Shown here in pieces: positions 36,194 to 45,199 of a stretch of DNA of 64,000 bases (within the stretch, counting starts at the first letter, position 1; every line of letters begins with the position of its first letter). Under the pieces are notes generated by a model. The model searched no databases. It worked only from the letters and a program-made list of their open reading frames with translations, and was not told where the DNA came from. Position numbers and translations under genes: made by a program. This stretch comes from Poecilobothrus nobilitatus (Eukaryota; Arthropoda; Insecta; Diptera; Dolichopodidae), in assembly GCA_947095535.1 (NCBI GenBank), contig OX352773.1:128542830-128606829 (forward strand), read 5' to 3'.

Positions 36194-38011
36194 GTGTGTT
36201 TAAAATGGCTTCTAAGATTCCATCCTTTACGCAACCAAGTTAATAAAAAGCTGTTAAAAAACGACATACCGGTATATTCTAAAGGATATCGTTACCCTGA
36301 AATCCATAGAGACGAGGTCGATCGTCAGATTAAAGAAATGTTACATCAAGGTATAATCGTTAATAGCATGTCACCATACTACGCAGCTATTTGGATTGTC
36401 CCAAAGAAGATGGACAACTCCAACAAGCAAAAGTGGAGGATCGTTATCGATTATCGTCGACTTAACGACAACACAATCGATGACAAATTTCCAATGCCCA
36501 ATATTGAAGATATCTTTGGAAAATTGGGAAACTGCCGTTATTTCAGCACCCTAGATCTAGCGAAAGGATTTCATCAGATCGAAGTCCACCCAGACCATCG
36601 GTGCAAAACGGCATTTTCAACTAAAAGTGGCCATTATGAGTTCACTCGTATGTCCTTCGGGTTGAAAAACTCACCGTCCACCTTTCAAAGGTTGACGAAT
36701 CTCGTTTTAAGTGAATTCATCAACAAAATATGTGTTGTATATTTAGACGACATCTTTATCTTCTCATCTTCCTTTGAAGAACACTCAATTTCAATAAAAA
36801 AAGTTCTACAGAGGCTACGTGAAACGAATTTAACGATACAAATTGATAAATGTAATTTTGCTCAACTATCTACTAAATTCTTGGGACATGTAATTACTCA
36901 AGGGGGTATAAAACCAGACCCATCAAAAATTAGTACCATCCAAAATATCCCTCTTCCATTTTCGCAAAAAGAAATAAAAGCTTTTCTAGGGATAACCGGT
37001 TATTACCGAAAATTCGTAAAAGACTACTCCAAAATAGCCTATCCGTTAATACGTTACTTGAAAAAAAAATCTAAAATTAACAAAAATGACAAAGAATACA
37101 TAGAAGCTTTTAAAAAATTAAAAACGCTCTTAACAACCGAGCCCATTCTAAGGAATCCAGATTTTACCAAACATTTCACTTTAACAACGGACGCGTCCAA
37201 CTTTGCAGTAGGCACGATACTAAGTCAAAAAAATCACCCGGTAGCCTATGCCTCTCGAACATTAAACAACCACGAAATAAGGTATTCTTCTATAGAAAAA
37301 GAGCTTCTTGCCATCGTTTGGGCTACCAAACATTTTCATACTTACCTTTACGGTAGACATTTTACAATTCAAAGTCATCATAAACCTCTTGTGTGGCTTA
37401 ATAACCTTAAAGAACCAAATATGAAGCTGCAAAGATGGAAGATCGAATTGAATGAATATAATTTTCAAATAAATTACATTAAAGGGAAAGACAATTTAAT
37501 CGCAGACGGTTTAAGTCGACCCCCGAATAGTAATAACAACACTTACGATAGCAACGAATTTTCAATCGAACCATCGATGCTACAATTTCTAAACGAAGTG
37601 GACACACACAATACAGCGAACAGTAACAATGATGAGGAAATCATGTCTACTGATGCTTCAATACATAGCGCAAACGAAGACGATTCATCCCACATTAGGA
37701 TAACAGAAACCCCTGTTAATTTATTTAAAAATCAAATTTATCTAATTTCAAGTACAAATGATAAATTTACTACAAAAATTGTGAATAAAAAATGTCAAAA
37801 TCTCCTGTACAGTACTGAAAACAGTAACTTATTAGAAAAAATGAATCGTTGCCTACCTCAAAAAGGACTAACATGTGTATACAGTGACGATATTGACATT
37901 TATCTTAACTTTCAAGATCTTTATCTTAAATATTTTGCCAACAACCAACGTTTAAAAATATTAAAGTCCACAAAAAAATTACAAGGTATAACGGAAAAAA
38001 TAAAATGCTAA
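36194..38011 (+). pseudogene. Errantivirus reverse transcriptase and RNase H
   Basis: The open frame is 605 codons. Its first ~22 codons come from the inserted element, and authentic pol starts near 36260 (DIPVYSKGYRYP). RT motifs are WIVPKK, WRIVIDYRRLND, YFSTLDLAKGFHQIEV, MSFGLKNSP and VVYLDDIFIFS, so the YLDD active site is intact, followed by FLGHVITQGGI. RNase H has TTDAS (catalytic Asp) and SSIEKELLAIVWA (catalytic Glu). The expected S-D-H-K-P-L reads SHHKPL: the third catalytic Asp is His (codon at 37376-37378). The C-terminal part leads into integrase, but the frame closes at 38011 and the integrase continues in another frame. It is inactive because its N-terminus is separated by the ~3.9-kb insertion. 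Confidence 0.87.
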
Positions 38012-38908
38012 AGATTATAAAAAATGAACATCTTCGCAATAACCACCGTGGTATTTCCGAAATATTTTCCGAACTTAAAGAGCTGTATTATTATCCTAAT
38101 TTGCAATTATGTATACACAAAGTTGTGAATAACTGCGAAGTTTGTACCTTAGCCAAACATGATAGGAGACCTGCACAACTCCCATTCGAAATTACGCAAT
38201 CTCCAAAACAATTCAACAATATTGTCCACATGGACATTTGGTTTCCACGTAGGAATGTTATGTATCTGACTATGATAGATAAATTCTCCAAACATGCTAC
38301 CATTCATAAATTGAATGATAAGACGTGGATTTCCATTTTAAAGGCACTAAAAGAAAGGTTAGTTTATGTAGGCAACATGAAAAAACTAATAACAGATAAT
38401 GAAAAGGACATAATACATAATGCGATAGAACAATTTCTTTTAGAAAACCAAATTGAGTTCTATCAAACTACTCCTGGAAACAAAACGGACAACTCTGATG
38501 TTGAAAGGTTACACGGAACACTCAATGAACACATCAGAATTTTAGAAATTGACAAAACTGACGAAACTGATGAATTAGACGACATACAATAGAACAATTC
38601 ATTCTACTACTAAACGAAAGCCAATCGATTTTCTAAATAAAAACATTCCGAAAGAAGAAATTGAAAATTTAGCCGAACAATTTGATGAAGAAAAAAGAAA
38701 AAGATCAGCGTATTTAAATAGAAATAAAACATCAAACGAAAACTTACACACCAATATTGTTGTCAATAGGGACATTGCCAAATGCAAGCCTAAATACAAA
38801 ATTCTAAAAAATTTCAAAATAAACAACAGGCATATTGTAGATACAGGCAATAATAGAAAAGTAAAATATTGCAAAAAACAACGTAAAAGAAAATTCAAAT
38901 TTCAGTAA
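38005..38908 (+). pseudogene. Errantivirus integrase
   Basis: The main frame (38005-38592, 195 codons) carries the H2C2 zinc finger (NEHLRNNHRG, then NNCEVC) and the catalytic core: Asp in HMDIWF, Asp in LITDNEKD, and Glu in SDVERLHGTL, with 35 residues between the last two. Its start is not a true initiator; it joins the preceding frame by a frameshift near 38000. A second frame change at about 38575 leads to the C-terminal domain (38593-38908), with TIHSTTKRKPIDFL, a Lys/Arg-rich tail and a stop. The integrase catalytic residues are therefore retained although the gene is cut into three frames. Confidence 0.82.
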
Positions 38909-38958
38909 TGTAAAAATGTTAACTAATAATTTCTTTCCAATCTTATCTATTTTAGGAA

Positions 38959-40467
38959 ATGGAATTACTATTAATTTTCCTCTTCATTTCTCCAGTTTTC
39001 CTTCAATCTATACAAATAAGCCAACTCAAGGATGAAAATGGGTTTGCCATCATAAAATTGGAAGCACAAAATATAATCGAAAATTATACGAAAACTCTAC
39101 ATATCGCGAACATTACGCAGTACCAAGAAATAATAAAAAATTTACATAACAATTTCAATTTGCTTAATTTAAATACAACAACCACAGAATATAAAACTTT
39201 AACGACAGAACTGTCAACCTTACAACGCACTTTAAATTCCTTAGTACCTAAACTTACTGGAAAAATAAGACACAGACGCGGGCTTGTCAACGCCCTAGGT
39301 GCAACAATGAAATTTTTGACAGGCACAATGGACAGTGAATACTCAGAACAAATTTTCAACCAATTGCAAAACTTAAACTTAAATAGTCGACAAATGATAA
39401 ACACAATCAACGACCAGATAATTATTAACAAAAATTTCGACAAAAATATCCACACAATAGCCGAACAACTTAATAACCTACAAATAGAAATTTCTCAATT
39501 TCTTAACAAAATTGAAAACCAGACTAACAATGTCATAGCAGAAATATCACAACCTTCCTTCATACTTCAACTGTTCACACAAATAACTTCAGTCAACAAC
39601 CATCTTCTGCAAATTAAAGATATTATTCTATTAAGCCGCTTAGAAGTTCTCGCACACGACATACTTACGAATGACGAAATTCAAAGCTATAATCTAACCA
39701 TCGACGTCATGCCTTACATAAAAAGTAGTGTTTTGTTTAATGACGGCCTTATAATAATTGTTCTATTTCTTCCAAACTTTACCACCGAAAGTTATTCTAA
39801 CGCTTTAATAATACCATTTCCAAACGAAAACCACGAACTATATATATTGCCTATACAAAATGTCATTCTAAAAGATAAAGAAATCTTTAAATATAATAAT
39901 GAAAAATGTTTGTTGAAGAAAAACTTAGAATATCCTAAAAATAATTGTATAAAAAATTTATTAAAAGAAAATAATACATGTAATTATAAAATAAATAATT
40001 TAAAATCTGTAACACAAATTAATGATGAAATAATTGTAATTTTAAATTCAAATAAAATAAAAATTGTACAAAATTGTATAGATCAAGAAATAACTATTAA
40101 AGGAAATAATCTAATTAAATATAGTAATTGTAAATTGAATGTAGAAAATAATCAATTTTCTAATAAAATCAAAATGTATAAAGATATACCTATTATACCA
40201 ATAGTAAATGAATTAAATTTAATAAAAATTGTAAAAAATTTTACTTTAGAAAATATTCACTTAAATCAAATTAAAAATGTTAAAACCATTGAATACCTAG
40301 AATATAGGTCAATTGTTGACTACAGTATTTTATTGTCAACTAAAATTTTAATCATAATAATAATTTTAATTGTTATAATATGTTACTTTTGTAAAAAGTC
40401 AAAGAAGAATGTTAATATAAACCAAATAAATGTAAAATCAAAGGACCTGGAAGCAAGTCCTTTTTAA
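38959..40467 (+). CDS. env: Errantivirus envelope protein, open frame
   Basis: This 502-codon frame has the layout of the insect errantivirus/baculovirus F-type fusion protein. It starts with a hydrophobic signal peptide (residues 1-18). Next comes a furin-type cleavage site (RHRR, residues 104-107) followed by a glycine/alanine-rich fusion-peptide-like stretch starting GLVNALGA. A helical Asn/Gln-rich region, several Cys residues in the second half and multiple N-x-S/T sites follow. A transmembrane segment lies near residues 452-473, with a short basic tail. It begins about 50 bases after the integrase stop, as usual for an env made from a spliced message. It is the only long gene of the element without a visible break. 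Codon use becomes more AT-rich after about 39880. Expression is unknown. Confidence 0.88.
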   Translation: MELLLIFLFISPVFLQSIQISQLKDENGFAIIKLEAQNIIENYTKTLHIANITQYQEIIKNLHNNFNLLNLNTTTTEYKTLTTELSTLQRTLNSLVPKLTGKIRHRRGLVNALGATMKFLTGTMDSEYSEQIFNQLQNLNLNSRQMINTINDQIIINKNFDKNIHTIAEQLNNLQIEISQFLNKIENQTNNVIAEISQPSFILQLFTQITSVNNHLLQIKDIILLSRLEVLAHDILTNDEIQSYNLTIDVMPYIKSSVLFNDGLIIIVLFLPNFTTESYSNALIIPFPNENHELYILPIQNVILKDKEIFKYNNEKCLLKKNLEYPKNNCIKNLLKENNTCNYKINNLKSVTQINDEIIVILNSNKIKIVQNCIDQEITIKGNNLIKYSNCKLNVENNQFSNKIKMYKDIPIIPIVNELNLIKIVKNFTLENIHLNQIKNVKTIEYLEYRSIVDYSILLSTKILIIIIILIVIICYFCKKSKKNVNINQINVKSKDLEASPF

Positions 40468-40489
40468 ATTTAAATTTTGGAGACCAAAA

Positions 40490-40506
40490 TTTCTTGGGGA
40501 TGGAGA
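40490..40506 (+). promoter_or_regulatory. Polypurine tract of errantivirus
   Basis: The purine-rich stretch ggggatggaga ends directly at the 3' LTR, where plus-strand DNA synthesis would be primed. Confidence 0.65.
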
Positions 40507-40936
40507 TGTTATATACGCAAACTGCATATTAGATAATTCCTATTAAATTGCAACTGTACTTTATTAAAACTGCATATTAGACAATTCCTATTAAATTGTA
40601 ACTGTACTTTATTATTTTGTTCATGTACAATCTGTACATTTTATGTAAACTATTTTTTTAACTATCAAATTTCATAGACGCGAATATGAAACAAACAACT
40701 CGATTATAATCGTATTATTCTAATCCAGTTGTTGTACATTTGTATGTGTTTATACTGGCATGTATCACGTTGTAATGAAATGCCAACATGCAGATTGCTT
40801 ACGCCACGCATTTCTTCTCTCGTTTAAACTATTTGTTAATTAGAAATAAGTAATAATAAAAAATAAGTAATAAAAAAGTTTCAGTTTGTAAGAACAACTC
40901 AACAATAAAACACATTGTTTTATTTATTATAAAACT
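40507..40936 (+). repeat. 3' LTR of errantivirus-like element
   Basis: This 430-bp partner of the LTR at 24075 has the same length and differs at about six positions that I could count, for example tatatacgc versus tatataagc, and acgccacgc versus acgcagcgc. It ends in ataaaact, followed by atatg. Confidence 0.92.
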
Positions 40937-41033
40937 ATATGTATTTTTTTGACTGAATGCCTTAAGATAGGAAAACACATAAGAAAAATTCAAACGACTA
41001 TACCTAACTTCCCATCTATTAGTATATAATGAT

Positions 41034-41225
41034 GTGAGTCCAGTCCCATATGGCTATATATTAATAGATCTTACTCAAGACGTTAATGATATATTTCGAT
41101 TAAGCAGTGATATATTTGGAAAAGGTTTGTGTTATTGTACGAGAGATCAATTAGAACAATTTGGGGAGGAATATGACACGTTCGAAGACCAATTGTCGTT
41201 ATTTGCCGGAAAAATCTATAAATAG
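41034..41225 (+). pseudogene. Small ORF at left edge of Polinton relic
   Basis: This 63-codon frame (MSPVPYGYILIDLTQDVNDI...) ends in GKIYK. A short frame just downstream (about 41250-41314) reads DGFLPILPGALLSEIIRNF. I do not recognise the family with confidence. The position next to Polinton capsid genes suggests a Polinton accessory protein, now broken. Confidence 0.45.
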
Positions 41226-41338
41226 CAAAAGAAAAATCATTATTCAATGTGATGGATTTTTACCTATACTTCCTGGTGCACTACTATCAGAGATAATCAG
41301 AAATTTTATAAAATGAATAATACAACATTTAATAAAAT

Positions 41339-41852
41339 GATAATTCTAAAACGTGAGATTTATGAGAAAATGAAGCAAAATGCGGACGTTGAACTTAATG
41401 CATAAGATAAAAATATGAAAAAAACATTGTTAAATAAACATCTAACGGGTACTCAAAAATTGTATTTATACAGACAAAATCTACTTAAAATAAAAAACAA
41501 AAAAAGAGAACTTCCTAGAAATAAAGAGGAGAAGGTCAAAAATACGGAAACAAAAGGTACTTAAATTCGTGCAAAATCCATGTATATAGATACGGAAACT
41601 CAATCACATTTTCCTGAATATAAGAATGTTGGAATACAAGTTGTTCCTAAAAAAGAAGAAGTATATGAAAAAGAACCTGATAACGAAGTATTTGATGATG
41701 AAATTCAAGAAATTTTTTTAACTACTTCAGCTGGAGAACGTTTTAAAAAAAGAAAATCAATTAGAAATCAAAATACACAAATTTTTGAAGCTGATACAGG
41801 TGACATTATAACTGTTCCTTTAGATAGCCCAAGCCCACCAACGAAAAAATAA
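41339..41852 (+). pseudogene. Lys/Glu-rich ORFs in Polinton relic
   Basis: There are two adjacent pieces. 41339-41560 is broken by stops (ILKREIYEKMKQNADVELNA, then HLTGTQKLYLYRQNL). 41580-41852 is 90 codons, acidic then basic, with YIDTETQSHFPEYKNVGIQV and a proline-rich end. The arrangement suggests one former highly charged protein. A phrase like LTGTQKLxLYxQxL is seen in insect Polinton proteins, but I cannot assign a function. Highly charged proteins at this position in Polintons may be virion or DNA-binding proteins; that is inference. Confidence 0.45.
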
Positions 41853-41968
41853 AAAACTGTAAATAGCAAAGTGTTGAATAATTCATCAAGACGTGTTTTA
41901 AGTTTAGCAGCAGGTAATACTCAAACAGAACTTAAGTTTCCAATTCGTAAGAATAAATCCGCAAGCTC

Positions 41969-42930
41969 ATGGACAACATACAAATAAATGATGAATTTTA
42001 TGTCACTATACTCAGTGATTCATCTATGAACTATTATCCAGAAAATTCATTATCATCTTTTACAAATAAAATGAATAAATACGTGTGTGATTCAAGGTGG
42101 AAAGTCAGTATTTCAGAAATGTATGTTAATAATTTCGTTCCAAATGTATGGTGAAGAATGGGAAAAAAGTACTCAAATATTTATTAAAGGTTTGCAGAAA
42201 GATTTGATAGGAGTTGGAACATCATATATTTCATACATAGAAAATACAAATGATATGCGACTGGAAGTTTTTGTGCTACCAACACTAATTCAAAGTATAC
42301 ACCCACTTAATAGGTTTACAAGAAAATACGTTGAGTGACAGTTGATAATTTTTGATTTTATAAACGATCAAGTTCATTATATACAATCAGCAAAAGTTGA
42401 GGAGACGCCTAAAATATAAGTTATACTACAATATGTGTTACCAGGCCTAAAATAGATATAAAAATAAGAGTAAATTACGCCTATACTCTCGAAGGATTTT
42501 TGACAACATGTTTCAATCAAGTATCTTCGAAAGTTAAAGATTTTAAAAAATATAAATCACGTGTAATAGAAGCTTTCAAAAGTTTTATAGATAGTGTACA
42601 ATTGATTCCAATTATTAAACCAGATATGTTTTTTATATACACAGATATAATTTAATCGCAAAAAATAGGTGATAAAGATGTAAGGTTTTAAAGATTTGCT
42701 AACATACAAAATGCTTTCACTGATACTGTAAAAGAATTCAGTAATATTCAATATTTCAATGTGGAGAAATCATTAATTTCATTACTTTTATGTGATAAAT
42801 ATGGATACAAAATAAACTTTTCCAATAGTTCAATTCCAACAAAAATTGTATTACATTTAAAAAGTATAAATAAAAGCGATTTTACAAAACTATATATTAT
42901 TTTATTTTATTCATTATGGAGAGAGTATAC
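41969..42930 (+). pseudogene. Polinton capsid-associated protein, frameshifted
   Basis: The first 61 codons (41969-42154) read NDEFYVTILSDSSMNYYPEN, then SLSSFTNKM and WKVSISEMYV. This is the conserved opening of a jelly-roll-type Polinton protein whose usual form is FYVTLPSNSS..P.NT..FT..L...W.VGL.E. The frame shifts near 42100 and again after 42340. Later blocks IYTDII.SQKIGD, YFNVEKSLISLL and PTKIVLHLKS (to about 42880) match the C-terminal half of the same protein. It would be a capsid component. At least three frame breaks make it inactive. Whether it is the major or minor capsid protein cannot be settled from motifs alone. Confidence 0.68.
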
Positions 42931-42954
42931 TAAAAGTATTATTTAATTCAATCT

Positions 42955-43130
42955 GGTAAAGGACTTGATGGTGTCGGTCCTTTATTACATTCAACCGTAT
43001 CTTTTCAAAGAAGGCGTGGATTGGGAAGTTTTTTTGTGGGGCTTTTTAGATATTTGAAACCATTATTTACTTCAGGCGCTTATATATTGAAAAAAGAGGT
43101 TATTAACTCCGGTATCAATGATAATGTTTT
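42955..43130 (+). pseudogene. Small Gly-rich Polinton protein, fragment
   Basis: The frame reads SGKGLDGVGPLLHSTVSFQR, then RRGLGSFFVGLFRYLKPLF and SGAYILKKEV. The pattern G-x-G-L-G-x-x-F-x-x-L-F-R-x-x-x-P-L matches the short membrane-active or virion protein encoded between the two capsid genes of many Polintons, and it occupies that position here. It has no start codon in frame, so it is a remnant. Confidence 0.55.
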
Positions 43131-43163
43131 TATTGGACACTTGATAATGTTTTTATTGGACAG

Positions 43164-43639
43164 TTGCCAAACACAAAAATTTTTTGTATGACAGAAAATG
43201 TGGGTTACACTGGGAAAATATCAAAAAACCCATTAAATTTTAAACATTTTGATATTTCACAATTAGTGTTAAACGTAAATGGTGTTCAAATACCTAATTC
43301 AGCAATTGAAAACGTTTTTCAGATAAAAATAATTGCTGTGCAAGAGCATACAGTACACTTTTTTCAGGAACTGGAATTTACCACAATGATAAAGATCATC
43401 AGATAATCAAATTTATGTTTAGTAATGGATTTTTTGTACTAGCTTTTGATTTAACACCAGATGCATCTGGAAATGAAGTATGCCAAGCTTTACTAAACCA
43501 GGGTACACTTAGAATTGAGGCAATGCTATCAAAACCATTTACATCTACACTAACTGCTATTGTTTATGGAGAATTTGATGAAAGCATACAAATTGATAAA
43601 AATCGAAATATATTTACAAATCTACAAATAGAATACTGA
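43164..43639 (+). pseudogene. Polinton capsid protein (F54H12.2-like), C-terminal half
   Basis: The piece 43164-43406 has KNPLNFKHFDISQLVLNVNG, and 43415-43639 has FFVLAFDLTPD and GTLRIEAMLSKPF, ending IDKNRNIFTNLQIEY. These are the hallmark C-terminal blocks of the Polinton jelly-roll capsid protein known from the worm protein F54H12.2. A single frame change near 43370-43410 separates them. The N-terminal half, which should contain the DLF.VPPTQTS block, is missing. Directly upstream a 22-bp phrase (gataatgtttttattggaca) is tandemly repeated at about 43120-43165, marking a rearrangement point. Confidence 0.75.
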
Positions 43640-43664
43640 AACATGTATTTGAATATTCGACAAG

Positions 43665-43997
43665 ATGTCATCGTCCTGTGCACTTGTGGATGTGAAGTTT
43701 TGTGATGATAAAAATACTTTATTTGTAAAAGATGTATGTTTAGTTGGAATTAAAGAATCTTGTAGAAAATTTGTAAAAGAGTTTACTTACAAAATTCCAA
43801 CCAAAGAAATTATAAATGAAAATTTTGAAAATTACTCTCTCGGAACTGTACATAATGATGAAATTAATAAAGAATTAAGACAAGTACTAGAAAAATTTTA
43901 TGTTATCATAACAATTGAAAAAATAAAAAAGGAGTTTTTAATGAACTACATTAATGAAATTAATAGAGTGTATGATTTGAGTCAGTTTGAGTCATGA
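43665..43997 (+). CDS. Hypothetical Polinton-associated ORF, 110 codons
   Basis: This frame is open from ATG to stop and ends on the start of the protease gene (they overlap by 4 bases). It begins SSCALVDVKFCDDKNTLFVK and continues with a helical acidic/basic C-terminus. Small proteins of this outline (VDVxxF.....F.VKE) occur between capsid and protease genes of animal Polintons, but no function is known to me. It is the best-preserved gene of this Polinton apart from its neighbours' fragments. Confidence 0.5.
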   Translation: MSSSCALVDVKFCDDKNTLFVKDVCLVGIKESCRKFVKEFTYKIPTKEIINENFENYSLGTVHNDEINKELRQVLEKFYVIITIEKIKKEFLMNYINEINRVYDLSQFES

Positions 43998-44482
43998 ACA
44001 CTTTAGAAATAACTAGTGTTTTAAAATGTAACAAATTTACAAACAAATATTTTAAGGGAGTTTTTGCTTTAACAAAATTCCAAAAATAATAAAAAAAACC
44101 AACTTTTTTAATTGTAAACACTGACAAGATAAAAGATCCGGGAACTCATTGTTTTGTTCTTTATATTCCAAATCATGGTTGCACAGAATGTTTTGATTCG
44201 TATGAAGGAGTTCCAGATAAACTGAAAATTTTGAAATACTTGAAAAATCAGTGCATAGTTTTTAATAACAGGCAAATATAGGGTATTCTTTCAGATATAT
44301 GTGGGCAATACTGTTGCGTTTATGGCTGGTATATATGTTTTGGTTTAAGTATGAAAACTTGTTTAAATGAATTTCACAAAGACAATCATATAGAAAACGA
44401 TAATCTGATTATTAATATGTTTTACAACTTATTTGGAAATTTAAATTGTTCACTATCTTGTGTACCTCAGCAATATAATTAA
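43994..44482 (+). pseudogene. Polinton adenain-like cysteine protease
   Basis: This would be the capsid-maturation protease of the Ulp1/adenain family. Starting at the ATG at 43994, the N-terminus NTLEITSVLKCN is followed by stops in an A-rich run at about 44086. The catalytic core follows: FLIVNTDKIKDPGTHCFVLY with the active-site His, ECFDSYEG with the Asp, and SDICGQYCCVYGWYICFGLS with the nucleophile Cys. The end is EFHKDN..NDNLIINMFY. A further stop lies just before GILSDICGQ. The catalytic triad is retained, but the frame has stops, so it is inactive. Confidence 0.78.
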
Positions 44483-44631
44483 TATTAAAAAGCTTAAGTT
44501 AAACGTAGTAATAAAAGATCAAGGTTCGAACACAAATTTGATGTTGAGCTATACATATTTTCTCAACAGAAATCAGTCATTAAAAGTTCTTGTTGGTTTT
44601 GATACAGAATCAGAATGTCTTGTAGCTACTT

Positions 44632-44807
44632 GAATTTTTCACCGTATTGGAAAAAGTCAGGTATTTTAAAATATCATGATTGGTGTAAGTTGTATCAGCA
44701 ATTTTATGAAAGGTAAGCGTTGAATTTTTCACCGTATTGGAAAAAGTCAGGTATTTTAAAATATCATGATTGGTTTAAGTTGTATCAGCAATTTTATGAA
44801 AGGTACT
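44632..44807. repeat. 88-bp direct tandem duplication
   Basis: The segment starting tgaatttttcaccgtattgg occurs at 44632 and again at 44720, with one or two differences (ggtgtaagt versus ggtttaagt). It duplicates the beginning of the following ORF. Confidence 0.9.
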
Positions 44808-45125
44808 CGAAAAAATCAATAAAGAATAGAAAATCATCTTTTCAATATGGCTTAAGAATTGTTATTCGCCGATGTCTTAGTATCAACAAGGAGAAGTCTG
44901 ACACATTTTACAACTTAATTGATTTTCTTCAAACTGTAATGATACACAATAAAAATTCTGAATCAAATGTACGGGGAATATGTTATTAAATATATCAAAA
45001 CGTGTCAAGAAACACATGTTATGAAATTGCACGAAGAAATATATATTCCAATACAACGTTTTAGCGTTCAGTGCAATTATTGTAGAGTGTTTCTTGAAAT
45101 ACCTGTTTGTACTTTAATACTTTAG
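44720..45125 (+). pseudogene. Unknown ORF of the Polinton relic
   Basis: An 89-codon frame (44720-44989) begins NFSPYWKKSGILKYHDWFKL and ends at a stop. The next frame continues with KTCQETHVMKLHEEIYIPIQ and CNYCRVFLEIPVC to about 45120, where a Cys-x2-Cys pair is visible. A short frame upstream (about 44500-44632) reads LKLNVVIKDQGSNTN. I do not recognise a family. It may be the remainder of a Polinton gene cut off by the LINE at 45.2 kb. Confidence 0.4.
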
Positions 45126-45199
45126 TCAAGAACAACAATAAATGAAAAAATGGTAAAATTTATTTATAAAATGGTACAATTATTTTTCTGTTTGTTTGA

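Larger units (their letters stand above)
32379..36259. mobile_element. ~3.9-kb insertion splitting the reverse transcriptase
   Basis: The reverse-transcriptase frame stops being recognisable at about 32378 and is taken up again at about 36260. Between them lie a ~470-bp palindrome, three tandem ~0.6-0.75-kb repeats and a fragment of a P-like transposase. The right edge (taataaaaagctgttaaaaa) is the reverse complement of part of the palindrome arm near the left edge (aaaaaaacagctttt), as expected if both are ends of one element. taaaaaa occurs at both edges, but it is too simple to be accepted as a target duplication. It may be a non-autonomous P-related element or several nested insertions. 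Confidence 0.65.
24075..40936 (+). mobile_element. Errantivirus-like gypsy retrotransposon with nested insertions
   Basis: Two direct 430-bp LTRs (24075-24504 and 40507-40936) enclose a tRNA-Ser-type primer site, then gag, protease, reverse transcriptase/RNase H, integrase, env and a purine tract, in the order of 17.6/297/gypsy-type insect errantiviruses. The LTRs differ at about six positions counted by eye. The bases flanking the element are acat on the left and atat on the right, so a 4-bp target duplication would have one mismatch. At ~16.9 kb it is about twice the normal length because of three nested insertions: a LINE, a ~1-kb repeat in gag and a ~3.9-kb insert in RT. gag and pol are broken, so the element is inactive; env is open. 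Confidence 0.9.

Noticed and set aside
39084..39455. 123-codon minus ORF
   Set aside because: It is antisense to env, with no motif of its own.
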